Shown piece by piece: positions 11,377-24,000 of a DNA stretch of 64,000 nt. Where the stretch lies: NCBI GenBank assembly GCA_039704465.1, contig JASFAU010000016.1, positions 1-64,000 of the forward strand. The letters are read 5' to 3'. The DNA is from Plasmodiophora brassicae (taxonomy: Eukaryota; Endomyxa; Phytomyxea; Plasmodiophorida; Plasmodiophoridae). The notes under the pieces were generated by a model. It saw nothing but the letters and a program-made list of their open reading frames with translations, was not told where the DNA came from and searched no databases. Position 1 is the stretch's first letter; the number at the start of each line of letters is the position of its first letter. The position numbers were made by a program, and so were the translations under genes.

Positions 11377-13259
11377 TAACGCTGGTTGGACTTCTAGAGG
11401 ACACGACGACCCTCGTAGGCGATTGGTTTCTCGTCGCTGCAAGAAAGACGGTTGCTCATGTATATGCTTTATTTCGGCGTCCAGGGCCGGATTGGCAACA
11501 ATTGGGGTCCACTGCTGATAGTTCTCAACGGCGTTATCGCCAACATGCACCCGCCCTCAGCCGTAGATTTTCGCTGATAATGTTCGCGAACAGTTTTTTG
11601 ATATTATAGCGCGCAGCCATACCTGTCGGGGACGGTTGGGATCGCAGCGCTGTTCCTGTTCCTGTTTCGAGTCTGCAATCGCCGTCGTTAAGGGCTGGTG
11701 ATATTCGACGACGAGCGAAACGCAAATAAATATATCCTGTTGTCTCGCGTCTGCCGCCCAATGTCACACTAGGGTGTTGAACGCGTTTGAGCCACCGTTA
11801 GCTGGAACAAAGGTACCGTTGGAAAGGAGATTAAAAATCAGAAACAGGACGCCTGTTCGTGGTGCCGTAAGTGCCACTGTTCGTCTGCAATTGCGAAGAA
11901 CGTGTCGCAATCTGGGCAAGTTGCTGGTTTCACTAAAATCGAAGCTGAACTCCGCGGGAGTGCGCGAAATGACGCGCGTGGACTCGTTTTGCGCGCCCGG
12001 TGCACCATGGACGACGGCACCGCCAGCTGGCTTCTCGTTGTCAGGCAGACGCGCGCTCGGATGATCAGCCATGAGTAGACAGCGCGTTCCACGACTGCCT
12101 CCTGTCCTGTTGGGGTCAGCACGTGATGCGCTGGCGGTAACAGCACATGATCCGGCGGCGCAGACGCTGTGCCGCATCTGATCCAGGCCTGCGTCCGCTG
12201 AACTGCCCCTAGTCATCAACGAGTTCCGCGCCCTGTTCATGGTTCGAACAACCACATCTCTGGGGTCAGGCTGCACCTTCACATCCGTCGATCCGATACT
12301 CGGTTCTCTCCAGCACCGCATGGCGCAGGTCGTCGACGCCCTGACCTGACCCGGCTGCCTGTAATGCATGCCTGCTGCCGCGCCGATTCACCTCCGTCCA
12401 GCGGCACGGGCCAACGGAGCCAGTACGACCACAACAGGGCGTGCTGGACGCCAGCCGACGTCCCCGACACGTCTGCGTCATCGCAGTGCTTCTCCGGACA
12501 GGTACGAGTCATCGTCTGCTGCACAGTCGCCCTAGGCCTCTGACACGTTGGAACAGGACACGTCTTCCGTCGCCTGCGGTCGAAGCGGGGCTGGGAAAAC
12601 ATCGTCCCAGCCTGCTGCTCAGCTGATGCGGCGCCCTGGTCGTCCGACGATCGCTGCAATCGGTTCTGCGCGCACCTGCCCTGCACCATGCGTCGATGAC
12701 ATCGTGATGATGGCGTGCTGCTGACCAATCAAGGGGCGTTGCCAACATCACCGTGTGCATTACGAGCGGTGCCTGCCTGCCTGCTCTGCGGCGGCACGCT
12801 GCTACAAGCCATCGACGTCCCGCTGCCATCACTGCCGGCGTTTCTTTCAACCAGAGCCGTGCCATACAAGCAGGTGAGCTTGACACGGCGTCCCAACCGG
12901 CGCTGAACGGCCGCGTTCGCTGCAATTGGTGTCGGATGACCGACTGAGGACAATGACGTCGTCCCCGTCTGCGTGTGGTCAATGGCAGCTAAGACTCGAA
13001 GGGCAGCGCATGCATGTCGGGCGACGCAGCACGCACGTAGGAGAGCTGGTTGGGCCGACTTCCAGTAAACGCGGTTCAGTCCGTATGTGACCGCTCGAGC
13101 TCATGATCTCTGACTTCTACTTCAGTGTGCCGGATGGGGAGAAGGATGTGATACAGTTTTGTTTGTACTGCATAGCGAGCGAGACAGTTCAGTTCGGCTG
13201 TGTTTACTGCGTTCGCACAGCCATAACCCTGTAGAACAGCAGCCGGAAGAAGCGCTGCC
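11377..13259. other. No gene recognised
   Basis: About 1.9 kb of GC-rich sequence carries many short ORFs on both strands (several over 100 codons) with no motif, signal peptide or consistent splice pattern. It ends at the 3' end of the USP gene on the minus strand. It may hold eroded repeat sequence. Confidence 0.4.
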
Positions 13260-14987
13260 TCAGCAAGCACGCGACAGCCACGTCGGGATAAAGCTGGACG
13301 CGACTTGTGTCGCAGAACGCCCAGCCACCTGCTTGACCCAGGACACGTAATGGCCTTCGTCGTGTCCAGCGACGTGGGCATCACCCTGGTGGTCCACAAG
13401 GCCGACCAGCTCAAAGTAGGCGTCTGAGACTTGGACTACCGCCTCTGGCACCACGTCCTGTGCAAAGGAGAAATCAGATATTCCAAGGTATCCATCCATG
13501 TTCGTTGCCGGGCCCTGCACCTACCACCGTCGTCTTGCGGCGCGCCATCGTCACGAGCTGGCCATCCGGACCGCGCTCCCTGACGATGCGGATAGGATCT
13601 TGCCTCACGATCATCGCCTGTCCATGCACGACCTGCCCTTTCATCTGGCGCAAGGTCGTGCAGCGGTGCTCGACATCCCGACCGGAATTGCACGGCCGTT
13701 CTGAGGAGCATCTCCTGGTCAGCGTCGTCGTGTGCTCGCTGACCAGCGCCTCGGCGAGGGTCGTCCGGCCCCGCGAACCACCCAGCATAACAACCGGGAG
13801 CTCGCAGGGCGGGCGCCTCGTGGCATGGCCGCACGATGTGCACGTGTCGACGACGTGCTCAACGAACCCCACGATCGCCCTCTCGATGGGCTGACCGTTG
13901 GACCCGGTGACCGAGTACGACGACATCTGGTGCAACAGCTCCAGCGCGAAGTCGTCCGCGTCATGCTGTTGACCGGCATCGAATGACCTCGTCGCCCGGT
14001 CAGCGTTGCTGATGACCTTGATGAGGTCAACGAGCGTAGCGGATGCCACTTGGGGATCTTCATGTCGGTTCATCACCTGGTTGTTGAGGTCAACCCAAGG
14101 GGCGTGCCCGGAGACACGTTCCCAGCCGGGCAACGCGCGCAAGATCTGCATCGGTGCAATGGCGTAACAAATCGAACGGCAGACGCCTGCCTCATCATTG
14201 TTCGAAATGCCCGCTGGCAGTAACGATCGAGCGTCACGCTGCTCCTAAAAACCCAGTTAGCATCGACGGTGCCGATAACACAGTGTCCCGCACCTGTGCA
14301 GCACGTCTCGTGTTTTCAATCGGTTCGCGGTCGACGTGTGGCACGGGCCGGCGCGCACGCTTGCCAGGGCGGACGGTCAGTGAAGCAGACGGGACACCGA
14401 CCGGTGCACGTGGCCTGCTGCGCTTGTTCGCAGGGCCCTTGCTCAATGTCATCGGCGCAGCCGTCGACGGTTTCTGCGACATCTGCCGGTTAACGATTAC
14501 ACCCAGTCCACTGTACGCTGTAGCAAACTGACCAAACTGGAGCGAAACCTTGTCGACGATTTCGATGTGTCCGTCGATGTCGCCCTCGGGTAATATCACA
14601 GTGACATCCGTTCCGCCATTGTCCATGAACGTCAATTCCGCGACAGCGTCGACCTCAGTCCTGCTTAGATAAGGTTGCCCCAAACGGCAGCGTCAGCAGC
14701 AAGTTCAAATCTCGGATCAACAAGCATCGTCTACCCGCGCCACTGATATCCGTCACCGTATACTCTGTGGCTAAGTGCAGGTCAATGTACCGAACAGGTT
14801 CTGGTCTCCGGGCCTTCGGTTTGGTCCTATCAGCAGGGGGGACACTGAACAGCTCCCAGCTTGCAGATCGCATGAACGCAAACGAAACCACATCGCAGCT
14901 ACTCTGACCATTATAAACTGCCGCGTGATGGAGGCTGACGATGTATACCACGCTCTGTTGTCGCCCTGCTGCGTGCCCTGAACACAT
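13260..14987 (-). CDS. Ubiquitin carboxyl-terminal hydrolase, USP (C19) family
   Basis: A deubiquitinating cysteine protease split by short introns. An N-terminal region (14987-14294) ends in a basic linker. After a 49-nt intron (14293-14245, GTGCGG...TTTTTAG, with CTAAC) comes the Cys box CRSICYAIAPMQILRALPGW, with the presumed nucleophile Cys at 14169-14167. QQHDADDFALELLHQM near 13960 is the usual QQDAxEF block, and CTSCGHATRR near 13830 is a CxxC finger half. A second intron (13524-13458, GTAGGT...GCACAG) joins in frame to YFELVGLVDHQG and GHDEGHYVSWVK, the His box. The N-terminal half shows a frame change near 14680 that probably hides another intron, so the start at 14987 is uncertain. 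It lies 40 bp downstream of the HYDIN stop on the same strand. The Asn normally five residues before the Cys is not in that position. Confidence 0.8.
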
Positions 14988-15026
14988 AGAGCTGGATCTT
15001 CTCTATGTAGGTGAACCGTGCTGGGT

Positions 15027-18000
15027 TTATTTCTTGGGTTCCCCGTGGAGGTAGTAGACCCAGGGCGGTACAGTGGCCTGGTCGGCGCCGCCCGTGCATG
15101 TAACAACCAGCTTGCCGTTCGTGGGCTGGGCCCCCTGGAACCCGACCTGTATGCTGACCTCCTTCTTCGTATCGATCGTTTCGCCCTTCTTCCCGATCGT
15201 GAACGCCGGATTGTCCACCGTGTAGACGAACTCGCTGCGCTGGCCAAACACGTTCCTGAACCGGACGGCCTGCGAGGCGCCCGCTGTGATGCTGATGGGG
15301 CCCTCCGGTCGTGGCACCGAGCAGTGCCCGTGCAGAGCGCATCGGTACTCGCCGGCATCCGCCGACGTCACCTTCAGCTCATCGCGGACGTCGTTCAGGC
15401 CGGACGGGTCGAACAGGACCGTCACCTGGCACTCCACACCAGTGTCGCCGTTCGCGTCTGCGCCGGCGCACGTGACCTTCTTGTCCCCGACAACCTCCAG
15501 GTCGCGGCAGTCAGACACCCATATCGACATCTGGGCTGCTACCAACCTGGAACGCTTGGCCACCGACGAACGAACACTCATATGTGGTCGGCTTCTTCGA
15601 CCAGGACAGGAATCGGAAGCGCTGGGTGCAGGTCGCGCCGAGGTACGCGTCGAACCGCAACGACGCATCGACGGCGGCCGCGTGCGCCTGCAATTCGAGT
15701 TCGAGCGGGAAGTCGCCCAGCTCGGGGGACGACAGCGTCAGGCGGACGCGCTGTGGCCCGGCGGGATGGCGCGCCACGACCAACGGTCGGTACGCGATCG
15801 AGACCAGCGTCTCGCGTCGCGCGACGAGGCGTATGGGCAGGCCGCGAACGTCGACGTCGGGCGACTCGCACGTGAACGATGTCACCGAGCAATCGCGACT
15901 CAGCCTGTTGTCCAGCGACACGGTCGCGAGCGCGCGCTGACGCACAGGCGACTGCAGAGCGATGCGATCGATGACGCCGGCGTCGGCGGCGACGACCGTC
16001 AGGCGGTGCACGAGGTATTCGCCTGGGGGACAACGCATGTCAACACATGATGTCGGACCTGGTATCGTGTGCCGCCCACCATTGTCGTCGTTGACGAACT
16101 TGACGAGGGCGACCGTCGTCCCGGGACGGTACGCGTAGATCTGGAGGCGCACGTCGCGCGACACGCCCCCGGGGACGCCGACCGAGTCGCCGGCCGTGAT
16201 CGACACGGTGTCGTCGGGCGGCGACTCGCGCTGGATGTCGATGCGGAACCGCTGCGGGTCGTGCAGCCAGTTGCGGACGGGCAACGTGTGGGTCGACGCG
16301 CACTTGGCCCGCACCTGGCACGCACCGTCCGATTCCAGCGCCGGCGCCTGCGTCCGACCCTGCAGCCGGTAGGACAGGGCCGACCCGGTCGGCAGCGCCA
16401 TGAAGAGCGTCCCTCGGTGCAGGTCAGCGGCCGTGGTCAGCGGCGCGTACACGACGGCCAGGTTGCAGGTGGCACCGGCGGGCACCTCCAGGTCGGTGGC
16501 GGACCACGCCCCGTCGCTGATCACCGGGTGCAGCTGCCACACCGACGTCGACGTGTTCGTGATCGGCACCTGCACGGTCTGCGACCCACGTACGGCGGCG
16601 TCGAACGCCAGGTCGATGGCGGCGTCTGCGGGCGCGTCGACCGACGACCCCGTGACCTGCACCTGCACCGCACCCGCATCGTTGTCGTCCGGCACGCACC
16701 GCAGCGTCTGTCGCAGGTCCAGGCCCGGCACGTCCGGCGCGAACGTGACGTCGATCAGCGCGTGGTCGTGCGGGGCGATCACGCCGGTCGCGGGTTCCAG
16801 TGCCCACCTGAACAACAACAACGTATCGTCAGCCACCAGGCCGGCGGCCTGCGATCGCCCGCGACAACGTACGCCTGAGGGAGCCGCGCCACGTCCCACT
16901 GGAACCTGCTGGGCACGTCGCCGATGTTGTCGACCTTGACGCGCTTCGTGAGCGTGGACCCGGCGATGACGGCGCCGAACGGGACCAGGGTCTGCTCGAG
17001 CAGCAGGCCGACGCCATGGCAGGCGCCAGTCAGGTGCAGCAGGTGTTGTCGCACGCCCGACGCGTCCAGCTCGACGGCGACGTCGACGGTGAACGGCAGC
17101 AGGCGCCCGGTCGGGCGGAACGCGACCGTGAACTCGGCTCGGTCCCGAGGGCGAATCGTGGTCGTCGCCGGTGACACTGACAGCGCGTCCAGGAGGCGAT
17201 CGGCGTCCAGGTCGGCCTGCAGGTGCACGGCGACGACCGCCGACTTCACGCTGTTGTTCGCCAGGGCGAACGTCGACGTCGACGTCTGCCCCGGGCGAAG
17301 GGCGCCGATCGGCAGGATGCCGTTGGCGACGTCGACCAGGTCGATGCGGGGCGCCACGCCTTCGCCGACGACGACCAGGTCGACCTTGTAGAACCCGTTG
17401 ACGTCGAACTGGACCACGTCGCGGTACGCGGTGAACGCCCGCGGCGTGAACCGCACCTGGAACGTGGCCGACTCGCCCGGGGCGAGCATGACGGCGGGCG
17501 CGCCCTGCACGTCCAGGTGCGCCTGGCGCGTGAACACGAGCTCGATGGAGACGGACTGTTCCGGTTCGCGATTCGTGACGACCAGCGGGGCCGTATGCGT
17601 CACCGGCGTCGCCGACGTGAACACGTAGCGCCTGCCGAAAGCGTGCCGGCGCCAGGAGAAGTCCAGGTGCGGGCGGACGGCCTGGGCGCGCACCCCGATC
17701 GTGTACAGGTGCGCGTTGGCCACCCGGCAGCAGACGCGCACGTCGTCCAGGCACACCTCCCGGCGCGACTGGAACGCCACCTCGCAGACCTGGTCCTGGC
17801 CGGGGCCGATCGTTCCCCGCTGCGGGTGCACCTGGACGACCTTGGTCTGCTCCAGGGCGGCACGGCGCGACGCCCGGCCCGCGCCCGCCGGCACCAGGAC
17901 GCTCCAGGCGAAGTCGAACTTGAACTTGCCGTTGTTCGTCAGGCGCAGCGGGCGCGCGACCCGCTCCACGACGTGCACGTCGCCAAAGTCAACGACGGGG

Positions 18001-21000
18001 GCGTCCGAGGGCGACAGGACGCGCCCGTCCAGCTCGACCTGGTCGTGGACGGCGTACCCGTCGGCCTTGATGTTCAGGCTGACCCGCTCCGATTTCTTCC
18101 TGATCCGGAAGACGACGTTGACGTTGTAGGTGCGCTCGTGGCGAGCGGTCAGCGTGACGGCCAGCGGGAGGCGCGCGTTCGGCGGCACGACGCCCTGCGC
18201 CGGGTCGATCCGCAGGCACGTCGGCGCCTGGTGCAATTCGACGGCGTCGGCGTGGAACTGGAACGGGATGTGCTCGTTGTTCACCAGGTAGACGGTCTCG
18301 GTGGCCGCCGACCCGACCAGCATCTCGGCAAAGTGCAACGACGACGCCGACAGCGTCACGTCGGGTTCGGTGACGGTGCCGACCAGCAGGAACGGCACCT
18401 GGACGCCCAGGTCGGCGATCTCGAACCGCCAGAACGCCTCCTGCAGGGCGGTCGCGTCGGGCGTGAACTCGAACACCATCTCGAATCGCTTGCCGGCCTT
18501 GACGACGCCCTTGGGCGTCGCGCACGTGAACGCCGCCGACGATTTCACCGGGTGCCCGTCGTGCAACCGCCATTCGAACGCCCACGACTGCCCGGTCGGG
18601 TTGACGACCTGGAAGCGGCGCGTGTTGCGGACGCGGGTGCCCAACGATGTGAACTCGACGACCTTCCACAGGTTGGCGTCCAGCTTGGGCCCCGGGCACG
18701 TCGCCGACCGCCGGGCGGCGGTCAGGTAGTCGCAGTTGACCAGGTCGAAGTGGCACTGCGGTCGGCGCCCCTCGCCCGACAGGTCAATGACGAGGTCGGC
18801 CAGGCGACCGGCCGCATCGCGAATGCTCCCGGTGAACGCCCTGGCATCGGTGGGCAGGAACTTGACGACGAACGTTTCCTGGCCCTTGCCGTCGATCGCG
18901 CCGGTATCGGGTGCGATCGTCCACGGCGGGTCGCACCGCCAGGCGTACGGCAGGCGGGTCAACGCCGCGTTCGCGATCGTGAACCGGTAGGCGCGCGCCT
19001 GGAACATCATGGTCGCAGCGAACGCGATCGAGCGTGTCGAGCACGTGTACGACACACGATCGGCGACGGCGTTGACCGCGAGTGCCAATGTGGATTTGCG
19101 TTCGCCCGGTGACCACTCTGGTTCTGGGACGGCCTCGGTGCGCTCCTGGCCGTCCGCGAACGACACCACGTGCATGGCGTCCGTCCAGGGTGAGGCATCG
19201 TTGGCGTCGGCCAGGAGAATCTCGTTGAGCTGGCAGTGGAGCGCCCTGCGCCTGATGTCGACGGGCGCCGGCGCGTTCAGGCCGACGAGAACGGTCAGCG
19301 ACGAGTGCGGATGAATGTGGCCCGCGTTCGGCTCCACCGTGACCAGGTCCTGTGCGGCCCACTCGAAGCGGTACGTGCGCCCGGATTCGTTCTGCAATTG
19401 CACCGGGCGCTGCACAGTGACGCCCAGGTCGACGTCGCCAAAGTCGACGACGTCGTCGTCGGCGGTGACGTCCTCTTCGTAGACGAGCGCCGACAGGGCC
19501 AGGTGCGTCACCTCGAACACGTTCCGTAGGACGCCCATCCGCAGGCGGCCGCTTCGTGCACCGACGCGCCCGGGTGCGACAGCGAACCCGGCTTGGAAGT
19601 CGTGCTGGGCGCCCGGTGCAATCGTCACCAGCGATCCGAGGCCCGAGAACGAGAACTCGCCGGCGCCCTCGTCCAGGTCGAAACGGACCGTGGCCGGTAC
19701 GATCCCGTCGTTACGCACCGTCACCGGGAGCGTCAGCGTCCCGCGCCGAGTGCGCCCAAAGTCGACCTGGCCAGACGACCGTTCAGTACTCGAGCAATGC
19801 GTTGCGCTCAGGTGCGTTGCGCACCTTGACGGCCCCAGTAGGTGTGCGCTCGACGGGCGCGATGGTGGACACCCGCGGCAGGGTCCCCTCGCCCTGCATC
19901 TCGAATTGCAGAACGCAGGACGGGTTGCGATCGACGGTGGCACTGAACGCGGCCTGATAGGTGCGGATAGCGCTCGGCGCGAACGTGACCGTCACGTAGC
20001 GGTGCTCGTGCGACGGGATGTGCAGGTGCGTCGGCTGCACGTCGAACGCGTTGTCCGTGTTGCCCGTCAGCGACAGGTTCACGTCGCACGGGATCTTACC
20101 CGGGTTGCTCATCTTGAAGCGCTCCTTGATCGACGACCGATCGTCGACGATGACGGGCGCGAACCGGAACTGGCGCTCCTCCAGGGCGTACGCGTTCCTG
20201 GGTGGACCGTGCCCATGTCCGGACGGCGGTACCGGCCCGTGCGCGCCCGCACCGGCCGGTGCCGCTGGTGGCGCCCGGCCGATGACCTGCTGCTCCTCGA
20301 AGATGGACTCGAAATCGGTGGTGTTCAGGCGTGGGTTGACGGCCTCGGCGGTCAGCTCGACTTCGACGGGCGGTGCCGCCGGGTCCACGCCGGACACAAT
20401 GACAGGCAGGACGGCGCGGAACACGCCCTCCTGCGTCGCGTGGATGTCGACCGTCACCGTCTGTGTCGTGCCCGGTGCAATTCGGCCACGACCAGGGCTG
20501 ACCTGTACGAATGGCTAAGGGCGAGCGAATGCTGCGTTTCGTGCCGTCTTTCGTACGGTGAAGCCGGCGACGGCCAGAGGCGCGCCGCTGTCAGCGCCCG
20601 GTGGATGATCCTCATCTGACAGGCGGTAGTCGAACGGGAACTCGCCCGCGTTCACCAGATCGAAGGTCTTCTGCCGCTCGACGTCCACCTGCATGCTGCC
20701 GAAGTGGATGGACCTGGACGGCGCCAGGCGGAACTTGGAGTACCGGGACGCGATCGACAGGCGAATCGGCGTGGACTCCACGACGGTGCTCTTGGTCGTC
20801 TCGATCAGGTCCAGGCGCAGGACTGGTTTCGCGCGCAGGTCCATCTCTCCCTGTCAGCAGCAGCAGCAGCAGCCGTCAGTTACGTATACCTTGGTACAGG
20901 CAGCGCTGAGCGCGGCGCTTACGACGGTCTTGAACCTGATGACGACATCGGTGCCGGCGCTCGTGCCCGCCGAAAGCTTGCCGGACATCGGTTCGACCTG

Positions 21001-24000
21001 AACCTGATTGGCGAGGTCGCGTCGCAGTCTGCCTGACCTGCCCGTGAACGCCAATGCGAACCCGACATCGTACTTGCCTGCGATAGGGATGATGATCAGA
21101 GGGGCGATCCCGGCCGCACACCGGTCGGCGCCATCCTGACCTCGGTTGTTCATGACGAATTTCCGTTCGACGACATCGCCGACCCGGGTCGTGCCAAAGT
21201 CGATCAATGCGCCCGGTGGTAACTCCACGTTGGCCTTCACGACGAACGCCTCTGCCTGGACGCGGATCGGGCGCGTCTCGACGTGGACGCCGTTCGTGTC
21301 GTTGATGAGCAGCTCCAGGGGCAGGTCGACAACGACCTCGGCGGCGGCCAGGAACCGGAACACGGGCGATACGGCGGCACCGGGCGCCAGACTGCCCGCC
21401 TTCGGGCTGACCTCGATCTGGGCCGGCACCGCCTGGTCCGGTCGCGGACGGATCTCCCATCGGACGCCGACCTTCGTTGTGTTCCTCAGGTGGATCGTCC
21501 GGGCGTCCTCGGTGCCGACCAGCAACCGGTCGAACTGAACCGACAACGGGTCGGCGTTCGGGGCGTCGCCGGCGCCCTCCACTGACAGCGCCGGGCGCGC
21601 CCCGCAGCATTCCATCGGGAAGACGATGTCCCTCGGGTTGTCGTCGATTCGCACGCGCAGCACGCGACGATGCGCGCCCAGGGTCTTGGGCACGGCCCAG
21701 ACCTGCGTGGTTGCCGCCGCCAATCAGCGAGGACGCCGGCGACGCACACTGGGATCGTGCCCTACCTTGACGACGCCGACCTCGCCAACGTTGACCTCCA
21801 GGGTTCGTGGCTCGAACCCGAAGCTGTCGTCCACAGGTGCTGGGGCTGATGGAACAGCAGCAGCAGCGGCATCTGGTTCGGCAGGCGCCGCACCGGGCGC
21901 CGGCTCATCGTCCCAGGCAATGCGGAGGGTCGTGCGGAACAGGCCCGTGTTGGCGAACCTCCACGTCTCGGCGGTGTCGCCCGGCTGGACGCCGTTGACG
22001 AGGACGGCGCCAAAGTCGAACACGCCCGGGTCGCTGCACCACTGGCGGACGCCGAGGCGCGGGCGCCGGCCTCGACGCACGAACACGGACCGGGCGTCGG
22101 TGCCGATGTCGGGGCGCGCCGCTGTGCCACGACACGTCACCTACCGGACGCGCATGTCATCGGACTGCGCGCGCGCACCACCCCACAGCTTGGGCCATTC
22201 GAACGCACCCTACATACCTGATGGGTGACGCGCTTGCCGGCGGCGTCGGCGGCGACGACCTCGAACAGCAACGTGCCTTCGTGGGTGCCGCATTCCGACG
22301 ATCGATAGGTCAGCGGCAGGTCCAGGGCGGCGCCGGCCGGGACCACCCAGCGGGTCGCCGACCCCGCCAACCGGAACGGGCCGGGCTGGCGACGGACGCG
22401 GGGCGCCGGCCGCCACACGATCTGTTTGACGGCGCCGATCGGGATGCGGTTGGCGACGACGGCCAGCTCGCGCGACGACAGGCGGTCGTTCAGGGCGGCA
22501 CGCAGCGCGTCCAGGTCGTCGAACAGGAGCGTCTGCTCCGGCTGGCCGACGCGCCACTCGAAGTCGTCGGTGGGCGACGGGGCGCCCAGCTCCGGGTCCG
22601 GCTGGACATCGTTGCAGACGATCGTGTAGAACCGCCGCCCGACGCAATCGCCGACGTTGTCGATGGCGGCCTTCAGATCGCGGATGACACGGGCGACGCC
22701 GGCGGGGCCGTCGACGGCGACCTTGCACGACAGGGATGGGACGAGGATCCCCCGCGGGTACGGCACCGAGCTGGGCGCCAGCGGGGCACCCTCCCGGAAC
22801 AGGACGTAATCGCGGACCAGCTTCGTGAGCACCTCGCCCGACAGGTACTGCGGCGCGCCCGACGCCATCGCGTCCTGCACGGATATCGATAGCGCCAGCG
22901 ACGACGGATTCTCGTTCGACGTCGCGTCCGGCTTCTTCTTCTTCTTCTCGGCCGCCACCGCCTGCCCCATGCCGGATCGTTAGCGCACGCGCGCCTACCC
23001 GCCGTCGCGGCGCGTACCTTGGCGTCCAGCACCGCCGACGCGTAGTGCTCGACGACGCGGTCGACGTTGACGACAGCGAGCTGGAACTCCTTGCTGATCG
23101 TGTCCACGGTCGCATCGCTGGCGCCCGTCATGACGACGAACCTCCAGGGCGTCGACACAGCGGCAGCGTTACCGGCGTCCGTTACGCCCGTGTCGGGTGC
23201 CACGACGGCGTCGTCCAGTTCGGCGATGCGTCGTACGCCCGGGCGCCGCGGTTCGACCAGCATGCGGCCCCGGGCGTCGAACGTGCCCCGGTCGCGCAGG
23301 CGCTGCTCATCAGCGAGGTAGGCGTCGTCCCAGTCGACGCTGAACAGTTCGGCGTCGCAGTCGCCGTCGTTCGTCACGCGCACGGAGACGGCGGGCGACT
23401 CGGCGCCCGGCAGGACCGGCGCGAACTCGACCGTGCTGCGCTCCAGGCGCAGGCGCGTGACGAGGCCCCGGCCCGTGACGGCCAGGTCGGACGTCGGGCC
23501 ATGCGCGACCCGGATCGGGAGGCGCGTGTTCACCGGGCGCCCGTCGATGGGCGTGAACAGCACGGGCACGTCCTGATGGGTGCCGGGCGCCAGGGTGCCC
23601 GCTCGGCACCCATCGGCCACGGTCACGGGTTCCTGCGCCGACGGCACGACAACGGACCAGTCGACGGGGACGGGCGTCGGGTTCGACAGGCGCACGTACC
23701 GGGTGCGCACGTGCCCGACGGGTACGTCGGCGAACTCGAGCGTGTCGCTCGACAGGCGGACCTCGGGGACGATCACACGGCACGACAACGCCAGGCGCCA
23801 GGCCGGTCCACCGCCGCCGACGACCACCAGGTCGAACACGGATGTCGTGACGGCACGGCCGGCGCCGTCGTCCGGGCCCACTGCCCTCTTCGCCGCCGTC
23901 GACGTCGCCGCGTACGTCGCCGTCACCTTGACGGACGCGCCGGGCGGCACGGCGACGATCTTGGCCGGGTCCAGGCGGAACGGCGTCGGCGCCGTCGGGG

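Noticed and set aside
17223..19112. 629-codon plus-strand ORF opposite HYDIN
   Set aside because: It is the antisense of the clear HYDIN coding frame; high GC suppresses stops on the reverse strand. Its text is Arg/His/Asp-rich without motifs.
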